Assembly (NCBI RefSeq): GCF_026988655.1
Contig: NZ_JALSKT010000065.1
Coordinates: 1-61,324, forward strand
Direction of reading: 5' to 3'
Source: Sulfurimonas sp.
GTDB taxonomy: Bacteria > Campylobacterota > Campylobacteria > Campylobacterales > Sulfurimonadaceae
Length of the DNA stretch: 61,324 nucleotides
The position numbers were made by a program, and so were the translations under genes. Below the pieces are notes generated by a model, which saw only the letters and a list, made by a program, of their open reading frames with translations, had not been told where the DNA came from and ran no database searches. Within the stretch, counting starts at the first letter, position 1, and each line of letters starts with the position of its first letter. This document shows positions 7,843-15,504 of this stretch, one piece after another.

Positions 7843-9087
7843 ATGAATTTACAAGATTTAAAAGATAAAACTATACTATTTTTAGGCAAGAGTCGTGCTT
7901 TTAGTGAAGAAGAGTTTGCTTCTCAGTTGGAGTTTCATCATATCTCTGTGACACAAGAGATAAATGATACTGTTTCTTTGATAGTTGAGGGGCGGATGAT
8001 GACTCCTTATGAGCAAAATCTCAGTGAAGAGCTGTATGCACTTGAAAAGTATGAATTTATGCAAGTAGCTGCGTTTGAGGGGATGTTAGCATCTGAGATA
8101 GACAATGATACTCTGCTGATGAGCCTTAAACTCTCTCATGATAAGAAAAGACTCAAAAGCTTTTTGCAAAATCCCATGATAGCAGATGAACTTTTTTTCA
8201 AACTTTTAAAAATGTACTCGTGGAATAAAGAAGACTTTTTTGAAAATGATGATAACCGTGATGTGACAGCTGCGTTTATCTCTCGTTTTTATGAAAATAT
8301 AGAGAGAAACCACAATGTTCAGTATGCAACTACAGGACTTTTTCATCTTGTCTCACAAACAAAAAATGAAGAACTACTTGAAGCTATCGCACTGCTAGAA
8401 CCAACAAAAATGCATCCAAAACTTATCCAAGCATTAGCTCGACATGAGAAGATACCAAAACGGGTACTTAAAAAATATATCAAAGAAGATAACTTTGTCG
8501 CAAAAGAGGCAATGGCATATAATGCGAAGATAGATAAGAGCATCATCAAAGAGCTTGCTAAGTCTCAAGATTTACTTGAGGTTTTAGCTAAAAATGTTCA
8601 ACTTGATGCAGAAATTTTTGCACTACTGTTTGAATATAAAACGCTTTTGGCAAGTAATGAATCGCTTACAAATGAGATGCAAAAAGAGCTTTTTTCTTTA
8701 AATAATGCTGAGGTAAATACTATACTAGCTAAAAACCCAAGTCTTAATGAATCACTGCGTTTAGAGTTGTTAAAACTTAACAATGCAGAGCTAAACGCAG
8801 CGATATATACAAATCCATCCATAAGCAAAGAGATGCTCTGTGACGCTTATGAGGATGAAAACAATCATCTCAGCCTAGCTAAAAACCCAGCAACACCACC
8901 AAAACTGCTTGAAGCGATGTTTCATACGGCAGACGAGAAGATTTTAGATGCTTTGGCTAGAAATGAGAGTACACCAGTGGAAGTTTTGTACCAGTTGCAA
9001 CTTGACAGTCGGTTTGATAGAGCCGTTAAAACAAATGCTGCGTTTGGCAAGCATATACAAAGTGAAAATATAGGGTGGTTAGTATGA
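7843..9087 (+). CDS. BRCT-like / leucine-rich-variant repeat protein of a MoxR-VWA operon
   Basis: A 414-residue protein that I do not recognise as a named family. The first ~60 residues (KTILFLGKSRAF ... VSLIVEGRMM) look like a BRCT-type fold. From about residue 150 onward the protein is made of helical repeats with recurring LAKNP or LARNE units, for example LAKNPSLNESL and LAKNPATPPKLL, like LRV/HEAT-type scaffolds. It ends in a 4-base ATGA overlap with the MoxR-type ATPase gene, which is followed by a VWA gene. A scaffold or substrate adaptor for that ATPase is a guess from context. ATG 7843 is preferred because of the TATAAT spacing. Confidence 0.75.
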   Translation: MNLQDLKDKTILFLGKSRAFSEEEFASQLEFHHISVTQEINDTVSLIVEGRMMTPYEQNLSEELYALEKYEFMQVAAFEGMLASEIDNDTLLMSLKLSHDKKRLKSFLQNPMIADELFFKLLKMYSWNKEDFFENDDNRDVTAAFISRFYENIERNHNVQYATTGLFHLVSQTKNEELLEAIALLEPTKMHPKLIQALARHEKIPKRVLKKYIKEDNFVAKEAMAYNAKIDKSIIKELAKSQDLLEVLAKNVQLDAEIFALLFEYKTLLASNESLTNEMQKELFSLNNAEVNTILAKNPSLNESLRLELLKLNNAELNAAIYTNPSISKEMLCDAYEDENNHLSLAKNPATPPKLLEAMFHTADEKILDALARNESTPVEVLYQLQLDSRFDRAVKTNAAFGKHIQSENIGWLV

Positions 9088-10079
9088 AAGCAAGTGATTT
9101 GACAAAGAGTTTAGCTGCTTTGATTGAGCAAAAAGTACCGACGTTTCTTTGGGGTGCTCCGGGGATTGGAAAGTCTTCTATTGTTAAGCAAATAGCACAA
9201 AAAAATAAAATTGACTTTATAGATTTGCGTTTGGCACTTATGGATCCGACAGATCTCAAAGGCATACCATTTTATGATAAAGAGAGTCATACTGCACTCT
9301 GGGCACCACCGGCATTTTTGCCAGGTAAAGGAGAGGGCATACTCTTTTTAGATGAGCTAAACTCCGCTGCACCTGCGGTGCAATCCTCAGCATATCAGCT
9401 CATCCTTGACAGACGAGTAGGTGAGTATGAACTCCCTGAAGGTTGGGCGATAGTAGCTGCAGGAAATCGTGAAGGGGATAGAGGTGTGACTTACAGAATG
9501 CCAGCACCACTCGCCAATAGATTTGTTCATTTTGAGCTAGAGGTAAGTGTGCAAGACTGGAAAGAGTGGGCATATATGTCAGGGCTTGATTCTAGGATTA
9601 TTGCTTACATTAGTTATAAGAATGAACACTTGTTCACGTTTGAGTCAAAGAGTGAACTGAAAAGCTTTGCGACACCGAGAAGCTGGGAGTATGTGGATAG
9701 TATTTTAAAGAGTAATATTGATAAAACACTGCTACTTGATACGCTGAGTGGAGCGGTTGGAAAAGAGGTCGGTGTTGGGTTTTTGAGCTTTATCAAGGTG
9801 ATGGACAGACTGCCAAATATGGAGGATATTCTTGAAGGAACTGCGTTTGAATATCCAGAAGAAGTAGATGTTTTATATGCATTGAGTTCAGGGCTTGTGA
9901 GTCACTATCTTATCAATCCTAGCGAGGAGAGATTAAATAATCTGCTTGCTTATACATTGGAGCTTAAAGGTGAATTTGCCGTGATGATTGTGCAGGATTT
10001 ACAAGGTGCGGGTGTGAGGATGGAAGGGTGTGAAGTCTTCAAAAAATGGGTAAGAGAATTTTCTTATCTTCTCGCATGA
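9084..10079 (+). CDS. MoxR-type AAA+ ATPase
   Basis: A 331-residue AAA+ ATPase. Walker A is GAPGIGKSS near residues 23-31, Walker B is ILFLDELN near residue 88, and sensor 1 is in VAAGN. MoxR ATPases act as chaperones that help insert cofactors or remodel complexes together with a VWA-domain partner, and one is encoded directly downstream with a 4-base overlap. The frame is also open from a GTG at 9075, but the ATG at 9084 that overlaps the upstream stop (ATGA) is the natural start. Substrate unknown. Confidence 0.88.
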   Translation: MKASDLTKSLAALIEQKVPTFLWGAPGIGKSSIVKQIAQKNKIDFIDLRLALMDPTDLKGIPFYDKESHTALWAPPAFLPGKGEGILFLDELNSAAPAVQSSAYQLILDRRVGEYELPEGWAIVAAGNREGDRGVTYRMPAPLANRFVHFELEVSVQDWKEWAYMSGLDSRIIAYISYKNEHLFTFESKSELKSFATPRSWEYVDSILKSNIDKTLLLDTLSGAVGKEVGVGFLSFIKVMDRLPNMEDILEGTAFEYPEEVDVLYALSSGLVSHYLINPSEERLNNLLAYTLELKGEFAVMIVQDLQGAGVRMEGCEVFKKWVREFSYLLA

Positions 10080-11221
10080 ATGTAAATAAAAAAATCTCAC
10101 AGGCTAAAGCCAAACTCTTAGTGGATTATCCTTACTTTGGGACATTGGCAACAAAACTTGAGCTTGTACTCAACGATGATATAGAAGCTTTTAAAAGTGA
10201 TGGACGAAAGTTAGAGATAAACAGTGACTATCTTGAGGAGCTTGAGCTTAGTGAGATGGAGTTTGTGTTTGCCAATGGTGCGATGCACGCTTCACTTGCC
10301 CACGAAGCACGAAAAAACAATCGTAGCGGATGGTTGTGGCAGATGGCAACCGATATGGCGATCAATGATATGCTGGTACAAAATGGTTTGGATATGCCCT
10401 ATGGTGCGCAGTACAGAGAGCGTTTTAGTGGGATGTATGCGGAGGAGATTTACGCTGAGCTTAAAGATGATATCTTACGTGATGATGAAGAGTTAGAATA
10501 TGAAGCTGATAATGCTGATGATGTAGAAAAAAATGAGGACAACAAAGAGCAAAAAGAGAAAGAGGAGCAAAATCAAACGCCCCAAGAGCTTGAAGAGGAG
10601 ATACTTCAAGAGCAACTTTTAGCTGAGGAGGCGATAGCTCTTTTAGAGTCAAAAATGCAAAAAGGTGAAGCTCCCCAAACCATAGAGCGTTTTTTCGTGC
10701 TTGAAGATTTTGCAAAAGTAGACTGGCGCGAAGAGTTGAGAATCGCACTTGATAAGTATTTTCGAGATGATTATGTCGTGATGCCACCCTCAAAAAAGCT
10801 ACTCTATGCTGGTATATATTTGCCCTCAAATATTTCACAGACCTTTCGACTCGTCATCGCCGTTGATAGCTCTGGCTCCATAGATGAGATGCAACTCAAC
10901 GAGTTTTTAAGCGAAGTGAACTTTTTAATGACTTTGGTGCAAAACTATCAGATAGAACTCTTAGTCTGCGATGATAAAATACAATCGCATGAGACTTTTT
11001 ACAGTGGGGATACTTTGGATGTAGATGTAAAAGGTGGAGGTGCAACAGATTTCCGTCCTGTTTTTTCATATATTAAGAAACATTTTGATGAGGTGAAGTT
11101 GCTTTTATATTTTACAGATTTGGATGGATTTTTCCCAGAAGAAGTACCAAATTATGAAGTGAAATGGATCGTTCCAAAAGAAAAAGAAGTAGTTTTTGGA
11201 AAAGTAATAGTGTTAGATTAG
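10076..11221 (+). CDS. VWA-domain protein with DUF2201-type metallopeptidase-like N-terminus
   Basis: A 381-residue protein, the partner of the MoxR-type ATPase. The N-terminal ~150 residues resemble DUF2201, with a putative metal-binding HASLAHE segment near residue 85. A long acidic, coiled Glu/Asp/Gln-rich linker (about 140-195) follows. The C-terminal half is a VWA-like domain with a MIDAS motif, DSSGS, and a downstream TDLDG. The start ATG at 10076 overlaps the upstream stop (ATGA). The pair is likely to remodel a target complex in the cytoplasm; the target is not evident. Confidence 0.85.
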   Translation: MNVNKKISQAKAKLLVDYPYFGTLATKLELVLNDDIEAFKSDGRKLEINSDYLEELELSEMEFVFANGAMHASLAHEARKNNRSGWLWQMATDMAINDMLVQNGLDMPYGAQYRERFSGMYAEEIYAELKDDILRDDEELEYEADNADDVEKNEDNKEQKEKEEQNQTPQELEEEILQEQLLAEEAIALLESKMQKGEAPQTIERFFVLEDFAKVDWREELRIALDKYFRDDYVVMPPSKKLLYAGIYLPSNISQTFRLVIAVDSSGSIDEMQLNEFLSEVNFLMTLVQNYQIELLVCDDKIQSHETFYSGDTLDVDVKGGGATDFRPVFSYIKKHFDEVKLLLYFTDLDGFFPEEVPNYEVKWIVPKEKEVVFGKVIVLD

Positions 11222-11263
11222 CACGAGTTTGTCATAACTTTGGTTACTTGTTCCCATATTTTG

Positions 11264-11593
11264 TTATGAGCTCAACCTTGTGATCAGTTCTTTTAGCTCT
11301 AAGTCTAAAATATTTTCTTTTTCTGATTTTGAATAAATGGTTACTAAAGACACTTCTTTTATATCATTTATACAATATGTAATAATCCTATATCCTACAC
11401 TTTTACCTTTATTATTATCACTGTTTTTTATCCTAATTTTAAAGGTATTATTTCCTAAATCTATCCCCATAGTTGGATTATTTTCAAGCTCATTAGCTAA
11501 TTCTAAAACATCATTTGTAATATTTTTATACTTCTTTTTTAAAGTTTTAAGATTTTTAATAAATTCAGGAGTTGGAATAACTTTATAGTTCAT
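11264..11593 (-). CDS. RelE/ParE-superfamily toxin
   Basis: A 109-residue basic protein beginning MNYKVIPTPEFIKNLKTLKKKY, the typical opening of RelE/ParE-fold toxins, with the later strands VGYRIITYC and VSLVTIYSKSEKENI also matching. Such toxins cut mRNA at the ribosome or inhibit gyrase; the subgroup is not clear here. It overlaps the upstream antitoxin-like gene by 11 bases. Confidence 0.8.
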   Translation of the reverse strand: MNYKVIPTPEFIKNLKTLKKKYKNITNDVLELANELENNPTMGIDLGNNTFKIRIKNSDNNKGKSVGYRIITYCINDIKEVSLVTIYSKSEKENILDLELKELITRLSS

Positions 11594-11795
11594 CTAAAAT
11601 ATGCTTCAATTCTCTTTTTTCCAATTGACCACTATTTTGAAGTTTAACTTCTTCTAGTCCTCGTTTTACACTTTGTTTAATGTTATAAGTTTCGATGTAG
11701 TGCATAATACTGTTGATAAATTTACTTTCATCATTGTTACACTCTTTCTTATAAAAATTTTCTACTGTTGGATTATTTATATTTAAAGATAACAT
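11583..11795 (-). CDS. Probable antitoxin of the RelE/ParE pair
   Basis: A 70-residue acidic protein starting MLSLNINNPTVENFYKKE and ending LEKRELKHILDEL. It precedes and overlaps the RelE/ParE-type toxin, with a strong ribosome-binding site (GAGGAG) before the ATG. The short N-terminal strand followed by helices fits an antitoxin with a DNA-binding N-terminus and a toxin-wrapping C-terminus. No specific family is recognised; the call rests on pairing and size. Confidence 0.7.
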   Translation of the reverse strand: MLSLNINNPTVENFYKKECNNDESKFINSIMHYIETYNIKQSVKRGLEEVKLQNSGQLEKRELKHILDEL

Positions 11796-11942
11796 AATAA
11801 ACTCCTCATTTCTGTTTATTTTAGCATAAAACCTTATAAACTTTCTTTATCATTTATAAAATTTGTCTTCTAATAACAATCCTGTAAACGTTGATATTGC
11901 CCACGAACTCATTGCAAATACCCAAATACATCATGACATAAT

Positions 11943-13196
11943 TCATGCAAAAACGAGCCTATTCCTTCCCCCATTTTTCGCATTATAAAGGTGCATATCG
12001 GCTCTGTTGATTGTCTCTTCTAGTGTTTCTTCTGGATCAAACATTGTCGCACCGATGGAGATTGTTATATCAAGATATTTGTCATCGCCGATAGGGAAAG
12101 AAAAAGATGCTACCTCTTTTCTTATGCGTTCGTAGGTCTCTTGGGCGATGCGGTTATCTACATCCTTGAGTAGTACACAAAACTCTTCTCCTCCAAATCT
12201 TGAGACTAAGTCTTTAGCATCTGTTGCGCTGCGTAGGATGTCAGAGAGGGAGGTTATGACTTTGTCTCCAGCATCATGCCCGTAACTGTCATTGACTTTT
12301 TTAAAGTGGTCAATATCTACTATGGCAATAGCAAACTTCTCTCCATTATGTTTTACTTGCTCCATATACTCATGCATGGCATTGTAAAAATATCTTCGGT
12401 TGTAGAGTCCTGTAAGATAGTCACGGTTGGCATGGTTTGTAAGCATATGAATATTTTCTAAAGCTTCGATGGAGTTGTTAATACGGCAAGAAAAGGTTTC
12501 TTTGGAAAAGGGTTTGTTGACATAGTCATTTGCGCCATGTTTTAAAAACAGCGCTGTTACTTCATCATCATTGTTTGAAGAGATGGCTAGGATGCACAGT
12601 TCATCTTTGGTGTAACTTTTTCGTATCTCAATAGTGAGTTCAAGCCCGTTGATTACGGGCATATTGTAGTCTGTAAGTACAAGTGAGATGTCAGGTTTTG
12701 CCTGTAACATACCTAAGGCTTCTTCTCCATGTGCAACTGTGATGACTTCAAAAAAGAGATTTTCAAGTAAATTTTGCATATGTTTTCTAAATACGAGAGA
12801 GTCATCTACAACAAGGACTTTATGTTTTTGGTTTTTTTTCAATCTTTCGATGGTTTTTATGATGTAGTTTATGTCATCAACCCCACCTTTATTTATATAG
12901 TCAATAATATTTTTCTTTAAAATATTTTGACGAAATTCTTTGTCAATATTTCCACTTAAAACGATAACACGGTTTCCCTTGCTTATAGAGTAGTCTACTA
13001 TTTCACCATTTGGAGCGTCGGGGAGGTTAATGTCTAAAAGTGTGATGAAGTACTTGTAACGCTTGATAAAAAGTTTTGCTTCAGCCATATTGTAAGCTAT
13101 ATCTATCTCCATATCTAGTGCTGAATGTAATTTTTTTGAGATGAGTTTTACAAGTGTTTTATTGTCGTCTACGATGAGTATTCTATCTTTTGTCAT
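11943..13196 (-). CDS. Response regulator with two receiver domains and a GGDEF domain
   Basis: A 417-residue soluble diguanylate cyclase of the PleD-like REC-REC-GGDEF design. Receiver 1 has IVDDN and the phospho-acceptor region LLDINLP. Receiver 2 has VVDDS and LTDYNMP. The C-terminal cyclase has GGEEF at 335-339. The RxxD inhibitory site is absent (DAKD in its place), so product inhibition may be lost. A minus-strand -10 box (TATAAT, 13230-13235) and GGATAAAAGATA before the ATG support the start. It is transcribed divergently from the helicase gene; no kinase gene is adjacent. Confidence 0.92.
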   Translation of the reverse strand: MTKDRILIVDDNKTLVKLISKKLHSALDMEIDIAYNMAEAKLFIKRYKYFITLLDINLPDAPNGEIVDYSISKGNRVIVLSGNIDKEFRQNILKKNIIDYINKGGVDDINYIIKTIERLKKNQKHKVLVVDDSLVFRKHMQNLLENLFFEVITVAHGEEALGMLQAKPDISLVLTDYNMPVINGLELTIEIRKSYTKDELCILAISSNNDDEVTALFLKHGANDYVNKPFSKETFSCRINNSIEALENIHMLTNHANRDYLTGLYNRRYFYNAMHEYMEQVKHNGEKFAIAIVDIDHFKKVNDSYGHDAGDKVITSLSDILRSATDAKDLVSRFGGEEFCVLLKDVDNRIAQETYERIRKEVASFSFPIGDDKYLDITISIGATMFDPEETLEETINRADMHLYNAKNGGRNRLVFA

Positions 13197-13229
13197 TATC
13201 TTTTATCCATCAAGTTTATGTTGTGTGAA

Positions 13230-13235
13230 ATTATA
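13230..13235 (-). promoter_or_regulatory. -10 box (TATAAT) for the REC-REC-GGDEF gene
   Basis: On the minus strand TATAAT lies 33 bases before the ATG at 13196, leaving a leader of about 25-28 bases that contains GGAT as a ribosome-binding site. Confidence 0.45.
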
Positions 13236-13267
13236 TATCATTAACCTAAAATTATAGCAATTATGGA

Positions 13268-13273
13268 TATTAT
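13268..13273 (+). promoter_or_regulatory. -10 box (TATTAT) directly before the helicase gene
   Basis: TATTAT ends six bases before the ATG at 13280, the same TATWAT-N6-ATG spacing as at 7127 and 7831. No Shine-Dalgarno sequence is present, so the helicase mRNA may be leaderless. Confidence 0.4.
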
Positions 13274-13279
13274 CCGCCT

Positions 13280-14548
13280 ATGAATTTTACAAAGATAACC
13301 TTAGAAAAACTCAAGCAAAATAGACACGTTTTTTTAACGGGTGGCGCTGGTGTTGGAAAGACTACTATTACAAGAAAGATCATCAAAGCCTATGAGTCTG
13401 AGGCAAAAAAAGTTGCAAAGTTGGCATCAACAGGTATGGCAGCAACGCTTATCGGTGGGCAAACACTGCACAGTTTTTTTGATCTTGGTATCGCTTCAAA
13501 TGTAGAAGAGCTTGAGAGAAATCTCAAATTTGAGATAAAGAAAAAGATTAAAAAAGTGATACTTTCCATGGACTTAGTCGTGATAGATGAGATCTCTATG
13601 GTAAGTGATACACTTTTTGAGATGATAGAGCTGCGTTTGAATCAAGCGGGCTTTACTGGTGTACTTTTGGTTGTGGGAGATTTTTTACAACTTCCCCCTG
13701 TTGTTCGAGGATATGGTGAAGTGAAGTTTGCTTTTGAATCACCTGCATGGAAACGCTTTGATTTTGAGAAGATAGAGCTCACCCATATCTACCGTACTGA
13801 TGACAAGCGCTTTATCGAGCTTCTAAACGCAGTAAGGTTTGGTGTGATAAATGAAGAGGTGCATAATCATCTCAATGAATATATAAAAGCACTACCGCAA
13901 GACTTGAGCCAGTTTACTTTTTTGTTTGGTAAAAATGTTTCAGCAGCCAGACACAATACAATGCAACTCGAGTTTATAGATGAAGAACTTGTTCTTAAAG
14001 AAGCACAAGTGATTAAACATCTGAAATCTACGCAAGATAAAGAGATAGAACGCTTTATGGATGATGCAAGAATTGATAAAACACTTGCTCTTAAAGTCGG
14101 TGCTCCAGTACTTTTTACACGAAACTCATGGAACTACTTTAATGGGGAACGTGGCGTGATTATAAACATTGATGCCGGTTATGTTTATGTTCAAAAGAGT
14201 GATGCTAAAGTAATCAAACTTGAAACAGTAGCCCAAAGTAAAAGTGTCTGGAAGGAAAAAACTCTCAAGGGAAAAAAGGAGATGCTTGAAGAAGATATCT
14301 TTAGTGTGTATCAGTATCCTATCAAACTTGCTTTTGCTATTACCATTCATAAGTCACAAGGTATGAGTATAGAAGATCTTATCATCGATACAAATGAAAT
14401 CTTTGCTCCTTCTCAGTTTTATGTAGCGCTCTCACGTGCCTCTAATCCTTCAAGGCTCACTCTCATTGCTCCAAAACGGCAGTGGTATGAACTTGCCTTT
14501 GTCAATGAAAAAGCTATGAAATTTGTCAAAAGTGAAACTGTGTGCTAA
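13280..14548 (+). CDS. Pif1/RecD-like superfamily 1 DNA helicase
   Basis: A 422-residue helicase, compact for the family. It has Walker A GGAGVGKTT (about residues 21-29), Walker B VVIDEISMVSD, the QLPPV segment of motif III, and the late motifs AITIHKSQGMS and FYVALSRAS. These define Pif1-type 5'-3' helicases, which unwind forks, R-loops or G-quadruplexes; homologues are common accessory proteins in Campylobacterota. It overlaps the EamA transporter gene by 7 bases, so the two form an operon. Confidence 0.9.
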   Translation: MNFTKITLEKLKQNRHVFLTGGAGVGKTTITRKIIKAYESEAKKVAKLASTGMAATLIGGQTLHSFFDLGIASNVEELERNLKFEIKKKIKKVILSMDLVVIDEISMVSDTLFEMIELRLNQAGFTGVLLVVGDFLQLPPVVRGYGEVKFAFESPAWKRFDFEKIELTHIYRTDDKRFIELLNAVRFGVINEEVHNHLNEYIKALPQDLSQFTFLFGKNVSAARHNTMQLEFIDEELVLKEAQVIKHLKSTQDKEIERFMDDARIDKTLALKVGAPVLFTRNSWNYFNGERGVIINIDAGYVYVQKSDAKVIKLETVAQSKSVWKEKTLKGKKEMLEEDIFSVYQYPIKLAFAITIHKSQGMSIEDLIIDTNEIFAPSQFYVALSRASNPSRLTLIAPKRQWYELAFVNEKAMKFVKSETVC

Positions 14549-15432
14549 AAAAAATTGATAGCGGCATCTTGTTTATGCTTGGTGCTGCGCTTATTTCTGC
14601 ACTTAATGGGGCATTGACAAAGATACTATCTCAAGATATTTCAGCTCTTGAGATAGTGTTCTTTCGTAATCTTATAGGAATTTTTCTGATACTTTATACG
14701 CTCAAACATACTGCACCAAAACTAACAGGTGGAAAAATCCATCTGCTTTTTACTCGAGGACTCTTTGGCTTTATGGCAATGATTTTGTTTTTTTACACTA
14801 TTACCGTCATTCCACTTGGAGAAGCGATAGCATTGAACAAAACCTCGCCTTTTTTTGTCACTATTTTAGCCTTTTTTCTACTCAAAGAAGGGCTGAGCAG
14901 TAGGGTCGTTTTTGCTCTTTTAGTTGGGTTTCTTGGTACGGTTTTGATTACAAAGCCATTTGCTATGAGTTTTTCTTATGTGCATCTGCTCGGTATACTT
15001 GGTGGTTTTTTTGCAGCAGCGGCATATACGACGATAAAGAAGATAAAAGATATATATGATTCTCGTATTATTGTTCTCTCTTTTGTGAGTGTCGGTACGC
15101 TTTTTCCAGCACTTCTTTTTTTACTAGCGCCATACTTGCATCTACCTGAGTATTTAAGATTTTTATTTCCAGAGTTTATTGTACCTGTTGGGATGCGGAT
15201 TTGGTTGCTGATCATCGTCATGGCTATAATTTCTACACTTTCACAATGGTTGCTGACAAAAGCCTACAGTGCAAAAAACCTAAGTGTTATTGGTGTGATA
15301 AGCTATACAAATATTCCTTTTGCGATAGGTTTTGGGGCTATGCTTGGAGATGCCTTTCCTGACACTTTAACTTTTATAGGGATCCTTTTGATAGTTACCG
15401 GAGGTGTCTTAGTGAGTAAAAAAAGTAAATAA
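14542..15432 (+). CDS. EamA/DMT-family transporter
   Basis: A 296-residue inner-membrane protein with ten predicted hydrophobic segments in two EamA halves, the drug/metabolite transporter design. Characteristic pieces are FFRNLIG, GEAIALNKTSPFF in the first half and YTNIPFAIGFGAMLGD in the second. The GTG start at 14542 overlaps the helicase stop. The substrate cannot be told from sequence. Confidence 0.85.
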   Translation: MLKKIDSGILFMLGAALISALNGALTKILSQDISALEIVFFRNLIGIFLILYTLKHTAPKLTGGKIHLLFTRGLFGFMAMILFFYTITVIPLGEAIALNKTSPFFVTILAFFLLKEGLSSRVVFALLVGFLGTVLITKPFAMSFSYVHLLGILGGFFAAAAYTTIKKIKDIYDSRIIVLSFVSVGTLFPALLFLLAPYLHLPEYLRFLFPEFIVPVGMRIWLLIIVMAIISTLSQWLLTKAYSAKNLSVIGVISYTNIPFAIGFGAMLGDAFPDTLTFIGILLIVTGGVLVSKKSK

Positions 15433-15478
15433 AAGTTATTTAAAGTGAGAAAAAGTACGCAATTAGTTTAAATTTATG

Positions 15479-15484
15479 TATAAT
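15479..15484 (+). promoter_or_regulatory. -10 box (TATAAT) for the GAF-PAS-PAS-GGDEF gene
   Basis: TATAAT lies 20 bases before the GTG at 15505. Transcription would begin near the A at 15491, leaving AGGA (15493-15496) in the short leader as the ribosome-binding site for the GTG start. Confidence 0.45.
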
Positions 15485-15504
15485 CTCTCCATGAGGAATA
15501 AAAT

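Noticed and set aside
10461-10838. Minus-strand 125-residue open frame inside the VWA gene
   Set aside because: It is antisense to a well-supported gene, has no family features and mirrors the acidic repeat-like linker.
11870-11991. Plus-strand fragment reading like VNVDIAHELIANTQIHHDII between the antitoxin and the REC-REC-GGDEF gene
   Set aside because: It looks slightly protein-like, perhaps a gene remnant, but has no start, is short, and runs into the opposite gene.
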